39,108 nucleotides of DNA from Dysgonamonadaceae bacterium (GCA_031269685.1 JAISYU010000018.1:1-39108); one strand, 5' to 3'. Positions 28,861 to 38,242 are shown, counted from the stretch's first letter. Made by a program: numbers and translations. The notes: generated by a model not told the origin, from the letters alone.

Positions 28861-31134
28861 ATGAAATCAATATATTACGGGTTGTTGGCTGCCGTCCTGT
28901 CCTTCATTCCGGTAGCGGCGTCCGCTCAAAAGACCGACGCAAACATCAACGGGCATGTGGTGGACGCCAGGACAAATGAACATCTTCCTTACGTAATCGT
29001 ATCCCTCAAAGGTACCACGATAGGGATTACAACAGATGCGACGGGGCATTATTTCCTGAAAGATATTCCGGTAGGCGAGTTCACCATCACCGCATCGTAT
29101 TTGGGATACAAGACGGATGAACAACAGATTACCGTGGTCGCTAACCGGACGCAGGAAATTAACTTTGTGCTTGAAGAGGAAAGCCTGTCGCTAAATGAAG
29201 TAGTAGTCTCGGCGACTCGTAACGAGTCTTCCAAACGGGATGCGGGCGTAATTGTAAATGTTATCTCCGGTAAAGTCTTTGACGCTGTCGCCGGTAGCAA
29301 TATGGCGGAGACGATGAACTTCCAGCCGGGCTTGCGGGTGGAAAATAACTGCGGGAACTGCGGTACAACTCAGCTGCGCATCAACGGACTGGAAGGTCAG
29401 TACTCCCAGGTATTGCTCGACAGCCGTCCGGTATTCAGTTCGCTCGCGGCGGTCTATGGGCTTGAACAACTGCCGGCGGCGATGATTGAACGGGTGGAAG
29501 TTATACGCGGCGGAGGCTCGGCGCTGTTCGGCTCAAACGCGATAGGAGGCGTGGTGAATGTTATTACCAAAGAGCCGCTGCGTAACTCAATCTCCCTGTC
29601 CAACATTACCAATATGCTTGCCGACGGAGCCAATGACGTCAATACCTCGCTCAACGGGTCTTTCGTCTCGGATGACTACAGGGCGGGCGTTTACCTGTTC
29701 GGGATGGTGAAAAACCGCGATCAGTACGACCGTAACAATGACGGCTTTTCAGATATTCCCCAAATAAAGTCCGAAACGACAGGCTTTAGAGGATACTATC
29801 GTACCGGCACCTACTCCCGCCTGACGGCTGAATATCACCATATACACGAGATGAGGCGCGGGGGGAACAACTTCAACAGACCGCCACATGAAGCCGATAT
29901 TGCCGAATACCTCGATCATCTGATTGACGGCGGCAGCACACATTTTAACCTCTTCAGCCCTGACGGAAAACACCGCCTCAACATATACGCTTCCGCTCAG
30001 AGTATTCGGCGTAACAGTTACTTCGGCGCCGAACGCATGACCGATAATTACGGCAATACCTCGGACAAGACGTTTGTTACGGGAGCACATTATACATACG
30101 GCTTCGAGTTCCTTATGCCCTCAGAACTGACTGCCGGCGCCGAATATAATTACAATGACCTGGAAGACTCCTTCGCAAGCCTTAACCGCAGCATCATGCA
30201 GACCGCCCATATTGCCGGCGGCTTCGTGCAGAATGAATGGAAAACCGGTCAAGTAGGAATATTAGCCGGCGCAAGGGCGGATAAACACAGCATGATGAAC
30301 AAGCCGGTCATCAGTCCACGCGGGACGTTACGCTACAGTGTCAATCCTTCGGTCAATTTCCGAGCAAGCTACTCCAGCGGCTACCGCGCTCCGCAAGCCT
30401 ACAACGAAGACCTACATATCGAAGCGGTAGGCGGTACGCTTGGGCTGATAGAACTTTCAAAGGACCTTAAGCCGGAACGCTCGCACAGTGTAAGCGTCTC
30501 GGCTGACCTCTACCGCAACTTTGGGAGTGTGCAGGCAAATGTATTGGTAGAGGGCTTCCATACGCTGCTCGACAATGTTTTTGCAATAGAAAAGACCGGC
30601 GAAGATGCCCAAGGGAATATTGTTTACACGCGCCGTAATGCTTCGGGAGCTACCGTCGGCGGGTTAAATGCGGAGGCAAAGATAGGCATTCCCGGAAGGT
30701 TCGAGATGCAGTTAGGTTATACCCTGCAACGAAGCAGGTACGCGAATCCCGAACAGTGGTCGGTAATGCTCGCCCCACAACGGAAGATGTTTCGTGCACC
30801 GGATAACTACGGGTACTTCACGTCCAACCTTACCCTGTCTCGCGACCTGAAGGTATCCGTCTTCGGAAACCATACCGGATCAATGCTCGTCAAGCATACT
30901 CTCAACGGGATTGATATGGAAAAGAATACACCGTCATTCTTCGATCTGGGCGCTAAACTGTCTTACCGTCTCCGCATCAGTAAAACGCTGGATATTGAAC
31001 TGAACGGCGGAGTGAAGAATATCCTGGACAGTTTCCAGGAAGACCTCGACTACGGACAGATGAAGGACGCGGCGTATGTGTATGGTCCTTCGTTACCGCG
31101 TATGGTCTTCGTCGGCATAAAAGTAGGGGTGTAG
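28861..31134 (+). CDS. TonB-dependent outer-membrane receptor with CarboxypepD_reg-like N-terminus
   Basis: NGHVVDARTNEHLPYVIVSLKGTTIGITTDATGHYFL; plug IERVEVIRGGGSALFGSNAIGGVVNVITKEP. Confidence 0.93.
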   Translation: MKSIYYGLLAAVLSFIPVAASAQKTDANINGHVVDARTNEHLPYVIVSLKGTTIGITTDATGHYFLKDIPVGEFTITASYLGYKTDEQQITVVANRTQEINFVLEEESLSLNEVVVSATRNESSKRDAGVIVNVISGKVFDAVAGSNMAETMNFQPGLRVENNCGNCGTTQLRINGLEGQYSQVLLDSRPVFSSLAAVYGLEQLPAAMIERVEVIRGGGSALFGSNAIGGVVNVITKEPLRNSISLSNITNMLADGANDVNTSLNGSFVSDDYRAGVYLFGMVKNRDQYDRNNDGFSDIPQIKSETTGFRGYYRTGTYSRLTAEYHHIHEMRRGGNNFNRPPHEADIAEYLDHLIDGGSTHFNLFSPDGKHRLNIYASAQSIRRNSYFGAERMTDNYGNTSDKTFVTGAHYTYGFEFLMPSELTAGAEYNYNDLEDSFASLNRSIMQTAHIAGGFVQNEWKTGQVGILAGARADKHSMMNKPVISPRGTLRYSVNPSVNFRASYSSGYRAPQAYNEDLHIEAVGGTLGLIELSKDLKPERSHSVSVSADLYRNFGSVQANVLVEGFHTLLDNVFAIEKTGEDAQGNIVYTRRNASGATVGGLNAEAKIGIPGRFEMQLGYTLQRSRYANPEQWSVMLAPQRKMFRAPDNYGYFTSNLTLSRDLKVSVFGNHTGSMLVKHTLNGIDMEKNTPSFFDLGAKLSYRLRISKTLDIELNGGVKNILDSFQEDLDYGQMKDAAYVYGPSLPRMVFVGIKVGV

Positions 31135-31143
31135 AACCTGTTC

Positions 31144-32202
31144 TTATTTACCGTTCAACTGTTTTATAAGCGTCAACTCGCTTTCGCTATAAGGTGTGAA
31201 GTCACCGTGAAAAAGATCGTGTTGCCATTGTCCGGTATGTGGAAGGTTTGCCGGACGGAACCCCCACGGGAGGTTGGTCTGTGTCTTGCCGTTTACCAAT
31301 CCCCATAGAATAGCGCCTACATTTTCCGTCTTCAGCAACGGCATGATGTCTTCGATAGTCGATTTGGAGGGACGGTTCATCCATTCGCTGCACAGTACCG
31401 GTCGCCCGTGACGTTTCAGTTCGGTAATCTGTTCCTGCATACCGTCCTTCGGACTGTAACAATGGTAAGAGATGATGTCGGAATTATCAAGTATTATACT
31501 GTTAAGGTCTTTGTTGCCGTTCCAGACAGCAACTGTCAGCGGCTGCGCAGGATTGATTTCCCGCGCCCATGCAAATACTTTCTTTAGAAGAGGAAGACTG
31601 TGCGAGCCAAGGTTGGAATTGGTCGGCTCGTTGTACAAGTCCCAGAGGAAGATACGCCGGTCATCACGGAACTTCCGCAGAACATCCTTTACATACGTTT
31701 CGAGTTGTGGATGATAACGCTCGTCAATGACCATCGTATGCCCCGGCGACGGCGACCATGCCCAGGCATACCACCCAATCAACGGCTCAGGCTGTCTGCC
31801 GACAACAGGGTCGGTATTTACCCCGAACACACAGTCGTCAAAGAAGCAGGGCATGACCCGGATATGATGCCGGTCACATATAGCAAGGAACTTGTCAAGC
31901 GTTTTCAGGAAATACTTCGGATCGTCGGCATAAACAGCGTGCTGCAACACCACACGTACGCAGTTGAATCCAAGCGCCTCCGCCAATGCAAGTTCCCTGT
32001 CTATCAGTTTCGGATTAAAACTCGTCTTGTCCCACATTGCAGTGTAGTTGATGGCGTCGGACGGGATGTAATTGACACCGTTAAACCACCCTGAATCGCC
32101 GTACCACCGGTTTGCCTTTTCTGCAGTCCAGCGACCGTCCTGCGCAAATACACCTGTCATCAGGGGCAGGCAAAGGCATAAGATCATTATTAGTTTCTTC
32201 AT
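31144..32202 (-). CDS. Exported glycoside hydrolase, cellulase/GH5-like TIM barrel
   Basis: Signal peptide; LGFNCVRVVLQ, IFLWDLYNEPTNSN (NEP), VLCSEWMNRPS. Confidence 0.8.
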   Translation of the reverse strand: MKKLIMILCLCLPLMTGVFAQDGRWTAEKANRWYGDSGWFNGVNYIPSDAINYTAMWDKTSFNPKLIDRELALAEALGFNCVRVVLQHAVYADDPKYFLKTLDKFLAICDRHHIRVMPCFFDDCVFGVNTDPVVGRQPEPLIGWYAWAWSPSPGHTMVIDERYHPQLETYVKDVLRKFRDDRRIFLWDLYNEPTNSNLGSHSLPLLKKVFAWAREINPAQPLTVAVWNGNKDLNSIILDNSDIISYHCYSPKDGMQEQITELKRHGRPVLCSEWMNRPSKSTIEDIMPLLKTENVGAILWGLVNGKTQTNLPWGFRPANLPHTGQWQHDLFHGDFTPYSESELTLIKQLNGK

Positions 32203-32213
32203 ACTTATGTTTG

Positions 32214-34067
32214 TTATTGTTCAAGATAATCAATCCATGCTTTCATCTCTCCCGGTTCGCGGTTGTCCCACGCATAATAAGGTATCATGGTAAATACAGT
32301 ACTGCCGGTTGTCGCAGTGATTGCAGTGATGCCGCCGGGAAGCGAAGGATGTGTCGCCGTATCGAAAACTGTTTCTGGCGACAGGGCGATACGGTCGAAA
32401 TCATTAAGGTTGTCTGCCTCTTCTATGCAATAGACAAGCGGACCTCGCCTCACGGCGCGCTTTCCAATGTTTTCCTTCACATTAGGATCCGCAGCGACTA
32501 CCTTTACCGGCATATCAAGTGAGAGGATAATACTGTCGCCGGAGTTCCATTTACGGTCAAGGACAGCATATCCTTTTTCTATCGTCGGGGATGTAACTGC
32601 TTTTCCGTTGACGGTAATGACATACGATTTACACCAGTCGGGCAATCGCAGTCGTATGGATTTCTTCAAAGGGGATGAGGCAGCGACTACCGTCAACGTT
32701 ACTTTGCCGTCCCACGGATAATTAGTTTCCTGGCGGAGCGTGACGGTCTTTCCATTAACATCTATCTCTGCCGTGTTGCCTGTATAGAGGTTCACCCAGA
32801 TAGCATCGGCGGATATTCCGTAAATATAGTTGCCGATTGACGGAAGGAAACGGGAGATCTGGCTCGGACAGCAGGCGCATCCGTACCATTCCTTACGGTG
32901 ATGGTTTCCTTTCGATGCGAGGGGATTTACATAGAAGAACCTGTCGCCGGCAAGGGAAATCCCTGCAAGTGCACCGTTATACATTGAGCGTTCCAGAACG
33001 TCGATATATTTGGAATCGCCGGTGAAATGGTTCATGCGCCAGTTCCAGTAAACCATACCGACAGAAGCGCAGGTCTCGCAGTATGCTTCATAGTTCGGAA
33101 GATCATAATCCTCTGTGAATCCCTCATTACGATGCGATGAACCGATACCTCCCGTGACGTACATATTCCTCAGCACAACGTCATCCCAAAGTCGGTTCAT
33201 TGCATTGACATACCCTGTATCTCTCCTGAGAGCGGCAACGTCTGCCATCCCGCAGTAAAGGTACATCGAGCGAACCGCGTGACCTGCAATGTCAGTCATT
33301 TCGCGTACAGGCTTATCATCCTGATAGTATGCCGGATCCCACGTTCCTTCACCGCCCATACTTCCATGCCCGTGCCCGCGTTCTTCGAGTAACCAATTAG
33401 CCAGATCAAGGTATTTCCCGTTGCCGGTAACACCGTACAGTTTCACAAGGGCGAGTTCTATTTCCTCGTGTCCGGGCACCCAGTGCCGTTTGCCGGGTCC
33501 GAATACTGACATCATATAGTCTGCCATCCGTATGGATACGTCGAGGAGTTTACGCTTACCGGTCGCCTGGAAATATGCTGTAGCGGCTTCTATCATGTGT
33601 CCTGCGCAATACATTTCGTGCTTGTCCATGTTCTTCCAGCGATTCTCCAAACCGGTCAGCGTATAGAACGTATTTATATATCCATCGGGCTGTTGCGCCG
33701 CTGCGAACTTATCAATCCATTCGTCGGCTTTCTTTTCCAGTTCGGGGTTGTGATTATTCTGCAAGGTATATGCAATACCTTCGAGCGCCTTATAGACGTC
33801 CGAATCATCGAAGAAGATGCCGGAATGTACGCCTTCGCCTTTTGCTGCATTTTCAAAGTTCCTGATCCTGCCAGTCTTGTTTTCTATCTGGTCGATGCAG
33901 ACGGCGAGGGTAGTTTCGGCATGACATTTCAGGCGAGGCGCCCAGAAGTTGTCTGAGATCTTCACATGTGAAAAATCTACAGGCTCAATCATTTTGAGAG
34001 TCTGTTTTGTTTTCCCGCAGCCGAAAAGAGCGGCGAGAATTAATGTAGAAATAAGAAATTTTTTCAT
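32214..34067 (-). CDS. GH127-type glycoside hydrolase (DUF1680, beta-L-arabinofuranosidase-like), lipoprotein
   Basis: Lipobox LAALFGC; YCETCASVGMVYWNWRM, WYGCACCPSQISRFLPSIGNYIY. Confidence 0.87.
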   Translation of the reverse strand: MKKFLISTLILAALFGCGKTKQTLKMIEPVDFSHVKISDNFWAPRLKCHAETTLAVCIDQIENKTGRIRNFENAAKGEGVHSGIFFDDSDVYKALEGIAYTLQNNHNPELEKKADEWIDKFAAAQQPDGYINTFYTLTGLENRWKNMDKHEMYCAGHMIEAATAYFQATGKRKLLDVSIRMADYMMSVFGPGKRHWVPGHEEIELALVKLYGVTGNGKYLDLANWLLEERGHGHGSMGGEGTWDPAYYQDDKPVREMTDIAGHAVRSMYLYCGMADVAALRRDTGYVNAMNRLWDDVVLRNMYVTGGIGSSHRNEGFTEDYDLPNYEAYCETCASVGMVYWNWRMNHFTGDSKYIDVLERSMYNGALAGISLAGDRFFYVNPLASKGNHHRKEWYGCACCPSQISRFLPSIGNYIYGISADAIWVNLYTGNTAEIDVNGKTVTLRQETNYPWDGKVTLTVVAASSPLKKSIRLRLPDWCKSYVITVNGKAVTSPTIEKGYAVLDRKWNSGDSIILSLDMPVKVVAADPNVKENIGKRAVRRGPLVYCIEEADNLNDFDRIALSPETVFDTATHPSLPGGITAITATTGSTVFTMIPYYAWDNREPGEMKAWIDYLEQ

Positions 34068-34085
34068 AATATTAATATATAAAAC

Positions 34086-35261
34086 TTACGAAGGAATATT
34101 CATTCTGATTCTCCATTCTTTTGGGTAAAAATTATTGGCTCTGACACCTATATTTTTAACGAAGCCGAGCGGCAAACCGTTATAAGTCAAAAGGACAAAT
34201 CCTTTCGGGATTTCAGGCGGAACGTCATACAAAGCCTCTCTGTGAAGATATTTAAGAGCCGTCGATGTATCTAATTCCCAATGCGGGAAAACATTCTCAG
34301 GAAGGGCTGTAGACATAGCAAGTTCGTGCGGAGGGGCAGGATGTTTGTTCCAATTTGCAAGCATCTCGGCAGCATTGTAAACAATTTTCAAAGAATCAAG
34401 ACTTAAAGAATTTTTCTCCCAAAAACTTCCTTTCTTCCTCATACCGGCAATAAAAAACCCTTCACCTTTTGTATTGTGTATTATGAAACGTTTTGGCGGT
34501 TCGAGAAGTTCTGCTCCGAGTTCGTTACAAATCCATTCGATATTCTCCTCATTTTCTTCGCGGTTATAGGTACATGTGCAGTAAATGATTATTCCGCCGG
34601 ATTTAAGGGCAGGAAAAACATCGGCAACGATCCGCCGCTGACGTTTGGCACACAGGCGAACGTTTTCGACCGACCATTCTTTAATCGAATCAGGATCTTT
34701 TCTGAACATACCTTCGCCCGAACAGGGAAGATCGCACAGGATAAAGTCAAAGAACCCGGATAATTTACCGATTTCTGACGGATCGCTGTTTGTAACGATA
34801 GTTTCAGGATTTCCCCATTTAACAATGTTTTCGACAAGGACAGGCACTCTGGAACGAATCACTTCATTTGCTACTAAAAGGCTACCTTTGGGAAGAATGG
34901 ACGACAGATGCGTTGCTTTACCTCCCGGAGCGGCGCATATATCTAAAGCCTTTACCGGACTGTCAATATATTGACGAACAAAATGTTCCAAATACATTGA
35001 GGAGGCTTCCTGAACATAATAACCGCCTGCATGAAACAAAGGATCGAGAGTAAACACCGGTCTTTTGGTTAGATAATACGCATCCTCAGCCCATGGAACT
35101 TTATCATAATCGCAGTTTATATCTCGCATCTTTTTTCTATTGAAGCGAATACTTACAGGACTTTCATCATTCAATGCGCTTTCAAATTCGTACCATTGAT
35201 CGCCTGTGATGTCGCGTGTACGTGAAACAAATTCAGGAGGAAGAATCATTGACACTGTCAT
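34086..35261 (-). CDS. RsmB/NOP2-family RNA m5C methyltransferase (RsmF-like)
   Basis: ALDICAAPGGKATHLSSIL, DFILCDLPCSGEGMFRKDP, YCTCTYNREENE. Confidence 0.9.
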   Translation of the reverse strand: MTVSMILPPEFVSRTRDITGDQWYEFESALNDESPVSIRFNRKKMRDINCDYDKVPWAEDAYYLTKRPVFTLDPLFHAGGYYVQEASSMYLEHFVRQYIDSPVKALDICAAPGGKATHLSSILPKGSLLVANEVIRSRVPVLVENIVKWGNPETIVTNSDPSEIGKLSGFFDFILCDLPCSGEGMFRKDPDSIKEWSVENVRLCAKRQRRIVADVFPALKSGGIIIYCTCTYNREENEENIEWICNELGAELLEPPKRFIIHNTKGEGFFIAGMRKKGSFWEKNSLSLDSLKIVYNAAEMLANWNKHPAPPHELAMSTALPENVFPHWELDTSTALKYLHREALYDVPPEIPKGFVLLTYNGLPLGFVKNIGVRANNFYPKEWRIRMNIPS

Positions 35262-35308
35262 TTTTGAAACACAAAATTACATAATTTTTTACATCTATTA
35301 AAGAAAAG

Positions 35309-35331
35309 GGGCAATCTTTTTCAGATTGCCC
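35309..35331 (-). terminator. Rho-independent terminator, GGGCAATCT-loop-AGATTGCCC
   Basis: 9-bp perfect stem, 5-nt loop, followed on the minus strand by CTTTTCTTT. Confidence 0.75.
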
Positions 35332-35362
35332 TCTCTCTATTATAGTTAGGAAAATGACTTTC

Positions 35363-35848
35363 TTACCGCTTAACTACCTTCAACGTCTTACCGCCTGCAC
35401 GGACGATGTAAACACCCTTCGGAAGATTACCTGCTGCGACATATTCACCACCTTCGACGGTTTGCTGTAATACAATGCGACCACTAAGATCGGTTATTAT
35501 TACTTTGGTCGGAGCAGTGATACCGTTTATGCGGAAACTTTCCGTTACGGGATTCGGATAAACATTGGTCGAAGAAACGAAGATGGAGAAAAAGTCGGTC
35601 GAGATTGAAGTGACTGAAGCGCGATGAGCGTCTGAGGCAAACTTAATTTTTCCTTCTTTCTCGAGATTGATGATGCCTTCAGCTACTATGGCTTTAAACT
35701 GGGCTTGATTGCCCTCTACCACTTTAGCTGCTGCTTTTCCGAGCAGTGCTCTTACGTCCTGGGTGAACTCTTCGTTTACCGTTTCAAGACGTGTTCTTAC
35801 TTTTCCTGTATTAGGCGCCAGGAAGCGCAACTCTAATTTACCTTTCAT
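35363..35848 (-). CDS. Protein with type IX secretion C-terminal sorting domain, apparently without signal peptide
   Basis: NVYPNPVTESFRINGITAPTKVIITDLSGRIVLQQTVEGGEYVAAGNLPKGVYIVRAGGKTLKVVKR; in-frame TAA four codons upstream of ATG. Confidence 0.85.
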   Translation of the reverse strand: MKGKLELRFLAPNTGKVRTRLETVNEEFTQDVRALLGKAAAKVVEGNQAQFKAIVAEGIINLEKEGKIKFASDAHRASVTSISTDFFSIFVSSTNVYPNPVTESFRINGITAPTKVIITDLSGRIVLQQTVEGGEYVAAGNLPKGVYIVRAGGKTLKVVKR

Positions 35849-35874
35849 AATGATGATTTATTTTAAATTGGTTT

Positions 35875-35926
35875 ATTGATTATTATAACTATATACGAAT
35901 TCTTTTACTGCGTTTGTTCAAGAAAA
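35875..35926. repeat. 52-bp direct repeat, copy A1
   Basis: Identical to 37212-37263 (attgattattataactatatacgaattcttttactgcgtttgttcaagaaaa). Confidence 0.95.
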
Positions 35927-36157
35927 CTGGAGTTCAGGCGCCTGAACTTTTTCTTTATAAATCTCTGGCCTGGGGACCTTTTCTACAGCTTCTCTAAACT
36001 CCTTCTTTGAAGGGATGTTGAGTTCTTCTATGCTATATTTTATGATGAGAGCGGCAAAAACGATAGCTGTAATCCAGAAAACCGCTGCTAAGGTGGAGAG
36101 GTATATAAACCCGATGGACTTGAGGGTGATTTTTGTAGTTTTTTTCATATTACTCAC
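35918..36157 (-). CDS. Small membrane protein, truncated paralogue of the 37242-37949 product
   Basis: Shares EFREAVEKVPRPEIYKEKVQA with the larger ORF; internal deletion shifts the C-terminus out of frame. Confidence 0.55.
   Translation of the reverse strand: MSNMKKTTKITLKSIGFIYLSTLAAVFWITAIVFAALIIKYSIEELNIPSKKEFREAVEKVPRPEIYKEKVQAPELQFS
35938..36010. repeat. 73-bp direct repeat, copy A2
   Basis: 70/73 identical to 37511-37583. Confidence 0.93.
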
Positions 36158-37199
36158 TGTAGATGGTTTCTATCTGTATCACCTCACCGTTGAGAATGGA
36201 GAGTGTCAGATAATCTATGCCGAAGTTGCGGAGAGTGTGTACTCTCCAATGAGAGGTGGTGAGAGTATAATAAGTGCCTAATGCGTTAGTTGTTACTGTT
36301 CCCTTGTTGAAGAACTGGAGATCAAGTGACGAAACTTTGGTGCCATACTTTATAGTTTTAGGATTGAAAGAATAAGCATAATAATCAAGTTTCGTATCCT
36401 TAACTGTAAGAGAGTCCTTGAAACAACGAGAGCGGGCGCATACCCATGAGAGGTAGGCTTGTTCCTTTGACTCCTGTGCACGCTGAAAAGACACACTGCC
36501 ATCCTCGTTTTTAAGAATCCGATAAAACCCCCCACAAAAACTGGAGTACGTTACCTTAGGGCGGTCTTGTCCTGGTATGACTCTGTGAAACTCGTAGTAA
36601 AGTTGATTGCTAAGTGAAAGGGCTGCGTGTAATGTGTAGGTATCGTCTCCTTTATAATAACAAAAACCTCCTCTGGTTATGAAGATAAGTTTAGAACTGT
36701 CTTCGAAGAAGATGGTGTAAGTTTCGGTTTTCTTTTCGTGAGACCTGGTGAACTCAGTTCTGGCTACCTCAGAGGAGAGATTTTCAGTTAGTTTTAGGAA
36801 TGTCTCATCGTCTTTCCATTTAAGGTTACGTGCATTCAAGTCCTTGCCTGAGAATACTTCGACGTAGCGAGCTGATTCGTTCACCTCGTCAGTCATATTA
36901 TTAAGCTTACCAATATGGTATTGTTTGTGGTAGTCTATTAATTCTTTAAAGGATTGTGGAGCGTGAGACCAGTCGTCGTCTGAGAGGTCGGCGTGCATCC
37001 TAAAAAGCTGTACATTGCCAAGTTTCATTAACTCTCTAAAAGAGAGTCGTTCGCCTTCGTAAGTGACAATGTAATCGAGAGAGTCGGGAGGGGTTGGAGT
37101 AGCAGCCTGAAGTTTGGGGGCTGATACCGCCAGGCAGAAGGTGAAGATGTAGAATACTGCTAAATTGCTTTTTAAGTTGCTTTTTAAATTTCTTTTCAT
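36150..37199 (-). CDS. Hypothetical exported protein
   Basis: 349 aa with signal peptide FYIFTFCLAVSAPKLQA; bracketed by 52-bp direct repeats. Confidence 0.7.
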   Translation of the reverse strand: MKRNLKSNLKSNLAVFYIFTFCLAVSAPKLQAATPTPPDSLDYIVTYEGERLSFRELMKLGNVQLFRMHADLSDDDWSHAPQSFKELIDYHKQYHIGKLNNMTDEVNESARYVEVFSGKDLNARNLKWKDDETFLKLTENLSSEVARTEFTRSHEKKTETYTIFFEDSSKLIFITRGGFCYYKGDDTYTLHAALSLSNQLYYEFHRVIPGQDRPKVTYSSFCGGFYRILKNEDGSVSFQRAQESKEQAYLSWVCARSRCFKDSLTVKDTKLDYYAYSFNPKTIKYGTKVSSLDLQFFNKGTVTTNALGTYYTLTTSHWRVHTLRNFGIDYLTLSILNGEVIQIETIYSE

Positions 37200-37211
37200 A
37201 AAATTGTATAG

Positions 37212-37263
37212 ATTGATTATTATAACTATATACGAATTCTTTTACTGCGTTTGTTCAAGAAAA
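37212..37263. repeat. 52-bp direct repeat, copy B1
   Basis: Identical to 35875-35926. Confidence 0.95.
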
Positions 37264-37949
37264 TCTGCGAAGCCCTTGCGAATTCCTTTTACCAAGCATT
37301 GTTCGAACAATGTTGTGAACTCATACTCTTTAAATATTCCCTTTAGGCGGTTTTCGGGGACACCGTCGAGAGCAATGTTGTAAACAAACCGGCCAGCTCG
37401 GTCCCCAGTGAAGAGAGCTACGACCCTTTGAAGACAGTAGGCCATAAAAGCATCTTCGAAGTGCTCGCGTGCAAAGTTTAACTCTTCTTCTGAAAACTTG
37501 GCGTTCATATGCGCCTGAACTTTTTCTTTATAAATCTCTGACCTGGGAACCTTTTCTACAGCTTCTCTAAACTCCTCCTTTGAGAGGATATAGTGGTGCT
37601 GGAGGTACAAACGTGCCGGCTTATCACCGGTCTTTACGGGGAGTTTGTCGTTTGAGAGGATATCGTGGTGCTGGAGGTACAAACGTGCGTAACTCCGAAT
37701 TACTTTTCGAACTCCATGATAAGGTGAGAGGATATCGTGGTGCTGGATGTATAAACGTGCAGGAAATAGAAAGGGGTATGTGATGGGGCCTGTGATGAGG
37801 TCTTGTTCAATCGCTTGCCTCTGTTCTTCTGTGGTACATGCTAAAACGAAGGTGCTGAAACTGACAGATGTGAGGAGGTAAACCACTGCTAAGAAATAGA
37901 CAGCCTCTAAGGGGATGTACAATAGGTACCTTTTTAGATTCTTTTTCAT
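37242..37949 (-). CDS. Hypothetical membrane/exported protein with three 24-aa-period ARLY(L/I)QHH(D/Y)ILS repeats
   Basis: 235 aa; N-terminal hydrophobic helix; repeats ARLYIQHHDILS, ARLYLQHHDILS, ARLYLQHHYILS. Confidence 0.7.
   Translation of the reverse strand: MKKNLKRYLLYIPLEAVYFLAVVYLLTSVSFSTFVLACTTEEQRQAIEQDLITGPITYPFLFPARLYIQHHDILSPYHGVRKVIRSYARLYLQHHDILSNDKLPVKTGDKPARLYLQHHYILSKEEFREAVEKVPRSEIYKEKVQAHMNAKFSEEELNFAREHFEDAFMAYCLQRVVALFTGDRAGRFVYNIALDGVPENRLKGIFKEYEFTTLFEQCLVKGIRKGFADFLEQTQ
37511..37583. repeat. 73-bp direct repeat, copy B2
   Basis: 70/73 identical to 35938-36010. Confidence 0.93.
37581..37760. repeat. Three 36-nt repeats separated by two different 36-nt spacers, inside an ORF
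   Basis: tgagaggatat(a/c)gtggtgctgga(g/t)gta(c/t)aaacgtgc at 37581-37616, 37653-37688, 37725-37760. Confidence 0.93.
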
Positions 37950-38040
37950 TTGATTGTTTTTTAATGTTATTTTTAAATAAGAATTTGTTATTTATTTCTC
38001 TCAAATAAGGTCTTTAAGGACATTAAAGACTTCAAAGATC

Positions 38041-38144
38041 CCGCCCAACCAACCTAACTTCTCCTCAGGAGAAGTTAAGACCGGCATCGGTGAAGGTGCG
38101 GGGAACCCACACGGCGAAGAGAGCGTAAAACAAAAAGTTGTCTG
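38041..38144. repeat. About 104-nt extragenic repeat, copy 1
   Basis: ccgcccaaccaacctaa...gttgtctg; about 93% identical to 38663-38766; contains CTTCTCCT-C-AGGAGAAG. Confidence 0.93.
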
Positions 38145-38242
38145 GACGAGTAACGTTGACGTTTTAAGGTAATTTATTAATTCCAACCTCTTTCCCGAAT
38201 TTGCCACTCTACGGTCAGCGCCGGCTTGCAATAATTATACGC

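Noticed and set aside
37581-37760. Calling the 36/36 pattern a genuine CRISPR array
   Set aside because: Only three repeats, no cas genes or leader seen, all units in frame within a 235-aa ORF, and the repeat is not of a form I recognise. Kept only as a repeat and a question.
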